Shown here: positions 22,075 through 25,449 of the stretch, piece after piece | Layout: each line of letters opens with the position of its first letter | How positions within the stretch are numbered: position 1 is the stretch's first letter | DNA from: a virus | DNA: 25,449 bases | Virus record (IMG/VR): IMGVR_UViG_3300023184_000477 | Location: 1-25,449 of that record | Reading direction: 5' to 3' (one strand) | Translations under genes and position numbers: made by a program | Notes under the pieces: model-generated | The model's input: the letters and a program-made list of their open reading frames with translations, nothing else | What the model was told of the DNA's origin: nothing | The model's database searches: none

Positions 22075-22299
22075 TCAGTTCTCCTCGGACAGCGGATCTT
22101 TCCTGCTATCTATGTAGGACACGCGCAGGGCTATCGGGAGCAGGAAGAATTCTACAAACCCGCCCGTGTTCCAGCGGATACCTACCCCCATCTCATGCCG
22201 ATTTACCACCCACACCACAGATATAAAACTCCACGGCTTCAGGTTTATAACCCACGCCGCGAATCCCAAATTATTGTCCTTGTCACTTACGATATTCAT
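22075..22299 (-). CDS. Hypothetical protein, 74 aa
   Basis: ATG 22299 overlaps the previous stop (TGATG); no good ribosome site is seen, so coupling is likely. The chain has strand-like aromatic segments (NLGFAAWVINLKPWSFISV), then 'MGVGIRWNTGGFVEFFLLPIALRVSYI', in which the last part could insert into a membrane, ending in a charged tail RKDPLSEEN. Beta-rich or membrane-associated; no family recognised. Confidence 0.7.
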   Translation of the reverse strand: MNIVSDKDNNLGFAAWVINLKPWSFISVVWVVNRHEMGVGIRWNTGGFVEFFLLPIALRVSYIDSRKDPLSEEN

Positions 22300-22568
22300 C
22301 ACCAGAACCGACGAAGAACATCTGCCATGAACACACGCAGGTTGCCGGACTGTAGGTGCCCCATCCGGCTAGGCCACACCACTTCTGAACCCCACTCCGG
22401 GTGGTCCTTGTACACCTCCACGTACATACCATAGAGGTAAAACGCTTTGCAATTCGGCACGGTAGGCACCACCTCGGCGGCGCGATACAGCCGCACCAAC
22501 TCCTGCAAAAGCGCCACCGTATCCTCAAGGCGGGTGGATAGGTACTGCTCTGGCTTAGCGTGCGTCAT
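22299..22568 (-). CDS. Hypothetical protein, 89 aa
   Basis: ATG 22568 has AAGGA about eight bases ahead. The chain is helical at first (STRLEDTVALLQELVRLYRA) and then mixed with several aromatic residues (AFYLYGMYVEVYKDHPEWG). No metal or catalytic motif. It ends in a TGATG overlap with the next gene. No family recognised. Confidence 0.72.
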   Translation of the reverse strand: MTHAKPEQYLSTRLEDTVALLQELVRLYRAAEVVPTVPNCKAFYLYGMYVEVYKDHPEWGSEVVWPSRMGHLQSGNLRVFMADVLRRFW

Positions 22569-22583
22569 GAGTCGTGTCCTTGG

Positions 22584-22778
22584 TTAGTCGGTGTACGGCG
22601 AAGGGATCGGCCCAAGCTGCACCGTGTCCAAGTCCTTGGCCTTCAGGGCTTGCTTGCCTATGCGCCGCAGCTTGCGGTTGTTCTGCGCTTGGGTGTACTG
22701 GCCAGACTTGGAGTGGGCCCCGCGCTGGCACTGCGCACAGTGGCAGGACTTGTTGAATGTGAACTTGGTGTTGGTCAC
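22584..22778 (-). CDS. Small basic zinc-finger-like protein, 64 aa
   Basis: Start GTG 22778 with AAGGAGG ahead and a GTGA overlap with the upstream stop; the longer frame to 22943 would lie inside that gene. The N-terminal part has SCHCAQC (11-17), a closely spaced Cys/His group that may bind zinc with another ligand. The rest is rich in Lys and Arg (NNRKLRRIGKQALKAK). It probably binds nucleic acid. No family recognised. Confidence 0.7.
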   Translation of the reverse strand: MTNTKFTFNKSCHCAQCQRGAHSKSGQYTQAQNNRKLRRIGKQALKAKDLDTVQLGPIPSPYTD

Positions 22779-23200
22779 GCGGCCTCCTTGTCTGCAAACA
22801 GGCGAACCCCGCCCCTGCTGGTACGCAGGCGGGTGTAGTACTTGGTCTTCTCGTCTCTTACATGCCAGAAGAACTGCATGTAAGCATCGAATACTGGGTT
22901 CGACGGCTTGTAGCCTTCGTCCGAGATGATGTCCCAGTACCAATGGGGGGTCAGGTCGTCACCGTCGCCATCGTGATCCCGCAACTCCATGCAGAAGCCC
23001 GGCGTGATGGTCAGGACGACATTGGAGTCGGTCAGGGGGTTGAACCACGACAACCCGACCGACACATCTGCGTCGGACAACTGGGGGTGAGAACAATCTG
23101 CCGACCACAGCTTGAACTCGTGGCGCAGATGGTGCCCCGCACACTCCTGCAGGGCTTGCTCCATAACACTTATCCACAGAGGGCCTTCGGCTCTGTCCAT
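22775..23200 (-). CDS. Hypothetical protein, 141 aa
   Basis: AAGGAGG lies four bases before ATG 23200. The protein is acidic in the middle (ELRDHDGDGDDLTPHWYWDI), a segment with Asp spacing that could bind calcium, and has a hydrophobic start 'LWISVMEQALQECAGHHL'. The C-terminus has basic residues (KTKYYTRLRTSRGGVRLF). No named family. The Asp-rich motif is suggestive only and no fold is assigned. Confidence 0.75.
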   Translation of the reverse strand: MDRAEGPLWISVMEQALQECAGHHLRHEFKLWSADCSHPQLSDADVSVGLSWFNPLTDSNVVLTITPGFCMELRDHDGDGDDLTPHWYWDIISDEGYKPSNPVFDAYMQFFWHVRDEKTKYYTRLRTSRGGVRLFADKEAA

Positions 23201-23221
23201 GAAACCTCCTTGTAGGTGGGG

Positions 23222-23356
23222 TCAGTCTTCGACCCCGTGACGTTCCTCGCACTCGGTGTCATTACCGCACACCTCCTTGGCCTCTACGTACGAGACCAAC
23301 GCTGCCACGGCAAGAACTACCACGGCGAACCACGCGACCAGCTTGTCAGCGGTCAT
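23222..23356 (-). CDS. Small membrane protein, 44 aa
   Basis: GGGAG lies ahead of ATG 23356. Residues 5-25 (KLVAWFAVVVLAVAALVSYV) are one membrane span; the tail EAKEVCGNDTECEERHGVED is acidic with two Cys that could pair in the periplasm. The layout parallels the 53-aa membrane protein at 13677-13838. It overlaps the upstream gene by 11 bp. A perfect 6-bp hairpin (GGGGTC/GACCCC) overlaps its stop codon but no U tract follows. Confidence 0.68.
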   Translation of the reverse strand: MTADKLVAWFAVVVLAVAALVSYVEAKEVCGNDTECEERHGVED

Positions 23357-23507
23357 GGCTTTCTCCCTCTGTGGTGGCGGGCATAACGACCCAAGACATT
23401 GAATCGGCCTTCGCAGCCGTTACGGCCGCATCAAACTCTTCCTTGCTCATTCCGACCTTCCGCGCTGCAATCAGCGCGTCCATGATCAAATCCTGAATAT
23501 GCTTCAT
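23346..23507 (-). CDS. Small helical protein, 53 aa, first gene after the repeat region
   Basis: ATG 23507 has GAGG seven bases ahead; an in-frame start at 23528 lacks a site. The chain is almost entirely helical (HIQDLIMDALIAARKVGMSK, then FDAAVTAAKADSM). It is the first gene downstream of the gene-free repeat region, so its expression would respond to any operator there. No family recognised. Confidence 0.68.
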   Translation of the reverse strand: MKHIQDLIMDALIAARKVGMSKEEFDAAVTAAKADSMSWVVMPATTEGESHDR

Positions 23508-23612
23508 GTCACACCTCTTAGTAAACAATTAACTTAGCTTTACATTGTACGCCTGTCCGGATTCTTCGCTCGGACTGTCCCTGTGGTGCTGATTTGTGTA
23601 GGGTAGCGGCAA

Positions 23613-23710
23613 TGCAAAGGTAAGTTGGTGTCGGAGGCGACCACTCGTCCACGGCGTTTCGTCGATAGGGCCCTTCCCCCTACCGCCGCCGACACCAACT
23701 TACCTTTGCA
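23613..23710. repeat. 22-bp perfect inverted repeat, long stem-loop
   Basis: Left arm 23613-23634 and right arm 23689-23710 are exact reverse complements over 22 bp (left arm begins TGCAAAGGTAAG). After one mismatch four more pairs (GGCG/CGCC) continue the stem. The spacer is 54 bp and has one TAGGGC. No T run follows on either strand, so it is not a simple terminator. Confidence 0.9.
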
Positions 23711-23715
23711 CACTA

Positions 23716-24046
23716 GGGGGTGTGCCCTAGAAAAAAAGGGGGTGTGCCCTAAAACGGCGAAAACTAGGGCAGTAACAATTCTGATTGGAATCATGGACTT
23801 CGGCTTGATGTGCCCTAGTGCCCTAGTTTTCCAGCGTTCCTCCGTCCGGAAAGAGAGCGTAGTACCCTTACAACACCAAGGGATATTACTGCACAATTCC
23901 GGAGAGATATAGGAAATACTAGGGCAGTGGGGGCACATATATATAATTCATTAAAGAATATATATATATAAGAGACACTTACCTAGTAGGGCGGTGTGCC
24001 CTAATCGGTGTGCCCTAAACCCAAAATTTTAGGGCTTCAGGGCACA
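23716..24046. repeat. Array of TGTGCCCTA-type sites
   Basis: The core GCCCTA or its complement occurs at 23724, 23746, 23765, 23812, 23820, 23920, 23987, 23998, 24012 and 24030, with a degenerate copy AGGGCACA at 24039 and another TAGGGC at 23666 in the loop of the inverted repeat. Two 14-bp direct copies (GGGGGTGTGCCCTA) start 22 bp apart at 23716 and 23738, and two CGGTGTGCCCTAA copies start 14 bp apart at 23992 and 24006. Several sites face each other as palindromes, for example 23744-23771 and 24009-24046. Confidence 0.9.
23937..23971. other. AT tract within the repeat array
   Basis: Thirty-three of 35 bases are A or T, mostly alternating (AT)n on both sides of an ATTC/GAAT inverted repeat. 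The surrounding DNA is GC rich. Such a tract beside iterons is a likely DNA unwinding element; it could also be a promoter's AT-rich upstream part. Confidence 0.7.
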
Positions 24047-24161
24047 TTAAGTACAGCTTTACAAAGATGTAGCCAGAGGTGCAATTTAGGTGGGGGGTTA
24101 TGCGGTGCACCACGGCTTAGGAAAGGACAGCTTTACATCAGCTGCCCAGACCTAAAGCGTG

Positions 24162-24767
24162 TTACATGCCAGCGATTTCGGCATCCTTGCGTTTATCGGC
24201 CACGGCTTCGGACTCCGTGACCTTATCAAGCGCAGCAACATCCTGCACCGCGTTGGCGATGAATTGCTCGCCGATGTACTTGTTGTACGTTGCGGTCATA
24301 CGCGCCAGCAATTCGGCGTGTTGCAGCGTTGCGCCTTTCTTCGCGGCCTTGTTCAGCCTGTCGATCAGCTTGTCGATCTCTTCCTGAACATCGAACACCG
24401 ACTTCGGCTCGGGGGCCTTTTTCGCGGTCGTCCACGCGAACGCCATGACTTCATCAGCGTAAGCGTCAGTCCACGCAAGCGGCTCCTTATCCGTACGTGC
24501 CGCCACGTCGAAGAACATCATGCCTTTGGTTTCCTTCGAGTAGGCCAGATTGCCGAATTTCTCGAAGAACGCCACGACTGCGGCCTTGACGTGCGGGTTC
24601 ACCACTTCCAGCAATTGCTGCGCCGGGGTAGCGTTGCGATCTTTGCAGACCGAGAACGCCACGGCCGCGACTGCGGCCAGCTGAATGTTGCCGTCCAATT
24701 CCTTCGACGTGCGGCCGATATTGCCAACGGCCACGGCGAATTGCTTTTTGTTCATCGAATGCTTCAT
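24162..24767 (-). CDS. Hypothetical early protein, 201 aa
   Basis: GGAG lies seven bases before ATG 24767. The protein is helical and charged. Segments include FAVAVGNIGRTSKELDGNIQ, an Ala-rich hydrophobic stretch LAAVAAVAFSV, and a C-terminal helical part with DVQEEIDKLIDRLNKAAKK that is likely a coiled coil. No family recognised with confidence. It lies between the 18-bp repeat and the origin-like region, and is the second gene from the right. An early host-directed or replication-initiation role would fit the position, but nothing in the sequence shows it. Confidence 0.82.
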   Translation of the reverse strand: MKHSMNKKQFAVAVGNIGRTSKELDGNIQLAAVAAVAFSVCKDRNATPAQQLLEVVNPHVKAAVVAFFEKFGNLAYSKETKGMMFFDVAARTDKEPLAWTDAYADEVMAFAWTTAKKAPEPKSVFDVQEEIDKLIDRLNKAAKKGATLQHAELLARMTATYNKYIGEQFIANAVQDVAALDKVTESEAVADKRKDAEIAGM

Positions 24768-24795
24768 TTTGATTCTCCATGCTTGGTTTAGGGGG

Positions 24796-25093
24796 GACTG
24801 CTATATGCGCCGCAGGTACTACTTGATCTTGCGGGAAACCCGGTCACGCGTTACCGCGTAGTACACGGGTTGGGTTATCCATGCTTTGCTTGCGGTTCGT
24901 TCCGGAACGGTTACATCTCCGGAATACACCTCACCTACCAGACTCGGCTTTGCGTTAGCCGATTTGAAGTATCCGTACAGCGTGTTGCTGGCGGATTTGA
25001 TTGGCGCAGTATCTGTGCGAAGTACAGCCAGCTGGCTTTGTGTGCAGCGTACGGTCATAAGATTCTCCGGTTCACGCGGCGCATATAGCAGTC
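24796..25093. repeat. 18-bp perfect inverted repeats around the 79-aa gene
   Basis: GACTGCTATATGCGCCGC at 24796-24813 and its exact reverse complement at 25076-25093 enclose 262 bp with one gene. No target-site duplication is visible outside the repeats. A TGCTTGGTTT direct repeat also occurs at 24780-24789 and 25149-25158, just outside each arm. Confidence 0.9.
24819..25058 (-). CDS. Hypothetical protein, 79 aa, rightmost gene
   Basis: ATG 25058 has GGAG six bases ahead; the frame is open upstream to 25163 but the extra part crosses the inverted repeat and hairpins and is unlikely to be translated. The chain is beta-like and basic (MTVRCTQSQLAVLRTDTAPI, then SLVGEVYSGDVTVPERT, ending RDRVSRKIK), with few helices. 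No family recognised. It would be the first gene expressed from the leader at the right end. Confidence 0.72.
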   Translation of the reverse strand: MTVRCTQSQLAVLRTDTAPIKSASNTLYGYFKSANAKPSLVGEVYSGDVTVPERTASKAWITQPVYYAVTRDRVSRKIK

Positions 25094-25110
25094 GACTCTC
25101 CCGAGTCGAC
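25091..25110 (-). promoter_or_regulatory. Perfect hairpin with GGGA tetraloop
   Basis: GTCGACTC and GAGTCGAC pair over 8 bp around a 4-base loop, which reads GGGA (a GNRA loop) on the minus strand. It overlaps the edge of the 18-bp inverted repeat by three bases and lies 33 bases before ATG 25058. Confidence 0.65.
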
Positions 25111-25132
25111 GCTCTAGACTTTAGCCTACTAC

Positions 25133-25155
25133 CCAAGCAGGTTAATCCTGCTTGG
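25133..25155 (-). terminator. Strong 9-bp hairpin in the leader, possible attenuator or rightward terminator
   Basis: CCAAGCAGG and CCTGCTTGG pair perfectly over 9 bp with a 5-base TTAAT loop. Read on the plus strand it is followed by TTTGG, a poor U tract; on the minus strand no U tract follows. It may limit transcription from either side or stabilise the leader. Confidence 0.4.
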
Positions 25156-25426
25156 TTTGGCATGGTCTAGGCATTCCCCCACCTCTCGACAATTTGGAGC
25201 TTTGTGCCCCGGCTACCCCGTCCACCCTAATGTTTGGGGATCGCTGTCTACTAGCGCGCCCGGTACTTCCCCGAACCGCTCGACCTCTCTGCGAGTTTGG
25301 CATCCTAGGCAATAGGCCATTGGTGCGTATACGCGGATAACGTCCTAACCGGAAGGGTTCCTGCGAGCCTTATCGCCCGGTACGGGTTAGAATCCACTCA
25401 CCGTACAGGTAGGGGCGTGTCAACCA

Positions 25427-25449
25427 CCCCCCCTCCCCCCCCTCCCCCC
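25427..25449. repeat. Low-complexity C tract at the right edge
   Basis: Twenty-one of 23 bases are C, with single T at 25434 and 25443. It is unlike the rest of the window and abuts its end, so a sequencing or assembly edge effect is likely; a real molecule end is possible. Confidence 0.7.

Larger units (their letters stand above)
23508..24161. other. Gene-free repeat region, candidate replication origin or operator array
   Basis: This 654-bp stretch has no convincing gene on either strand. It has a long perfect inverted repeat (23613-23710), a dense array of GCCCTA/TAGGGC sites (23666-24046), a 35-bp AT tract (23937-23971) and three copies of AGCTTTACA (23536-23544, 24055-24063, 24129-24137). 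Clustered repeats plus an AT-rich segment is the usual layout of iteron-type origins. It lies upstream of the main gene run and of the replication genes. Multi-site repressor binding is the main alternative. Confidence 0.65.
25059..25449 (-). promoter_or_regulatory. Gene-free leader of the leftward gene run
   Basis: No supported gene is seen in these 391 bp. On the minus strand a TTGACA box occurs near 25417-25422 but without a good -10 box. Two strong hairpins lie close to the first gene, and a GCGTATACGC palindrome lies at 25326-25335. Its position upstream of the first leftward gene suggests that early transcription starts here, possibly from a promoter not resembling the sigma-70 consensus. 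Confidence 0.45.

Noticed and set aside
23540-23938. 132-codon minus frame and a 95-codon plus frame in the repeat region
   Set aside because: Both run through the inverted repeat and the GCCCTA array and have no ribosome site or protein-like composition; the similar ATNLPLH-like pieces come from the two repeat arms.
23716-24046. CRISPR array
   Set aside because: Repeats are short (9-14 bp), in both orientations and irregularly spaced, without uniform spacers.
24819-25163. 114-codon version of the rightmost gene
   Set aside because: The extra N-terminus crosses two hairpins and a repeat arm; ATG 25058 has a proper GGAG site.
25330-25410. GGTTAGAATCC as a tRNA T arm
   Set aside because: The flanking bases do not form a T stem or an acceptor stem.
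25391-25410. T7-like promoter (ACTCACCGTAC) and its copy at 5-15
   Set aside because: Similarity to the T7 promoter is partial and on the plus strand; an 11-bp repeat pair is expected by chance in 25 kb.

Overview
The window looks like part of the early (replication/accessory) arm of a double-stranded DNA tailed phage or prophage of a Gram-negative host, probably a Pseudomonadota. The evidence is a tightly packed set of genes that all lie on the minus strand. Stop/start junctions overlap (ATGA, GTGA, TGATG), clear AGGAG-type ribosome binding sites precede most starts, and there are many small unrecognised proteins plus phage-type replication enzymes. No structural, lysis, integrase or tRNA gene was found. 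The host assignment is an inference from base composition and protein style. The primase-helicase gene runs off the left edge, and the right edge ends in a low-complexity C tract that may be a contig end.

Transcription runs right to left. At the right end (25059-25449) is a gene-free, hairpin-rich leader. It is followed by two early genes (24819-25058 and 24162-24767); the first is bracketed by a perfect 18-bp inverted repeat. Next comes a gene-free segment of about 650 bp (23508-24161). It holds a 22-bp perfect inverted repeat, at least eleven copies of GCCCTA/TAGGGC and a 35-bp AT tract, and is a good candidate for a replication origin or a multi-site operator. From 23507 to 20838 is a run of small genes including a HAD phosphatase.

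A structured leader (20652-20837) precedes a cassette from 20651 to about 15042. The cassette has a MoxR-type AAA+ ATPase, two small unknowns, a DUF3150-like protein, a 46-residue membrane peptide, a zinc-metallopeptidase/VWA protein (DUF2201 type) and three unknown proteins. It looks like a chaperone-like remodelling system whose target is unknown. From 14986 to 10530 lie about twenty mostly tiny genes, including DUF3310 and NinX/DUF2591 proteins, zinc-binding proteins and single-span membrane peptides. Several are under 60 codons and easily missed.

The left part (10528-1) is the replication and recombination module: family A DNA polymerase, Cas4/RecB-like Fe-S nuclease, VRR-NUC nuclease, GIY-YIG protein, two HNH proteins, an SNF2-like helicase, a conserved unknown, a zinc-containing probable single-strand DNA-binding protein, a small HTH-like protein and a primase-helicase. 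Together they could provide nearly all replisome functions except clamp, clamp loader and ligase, which are not seen here.
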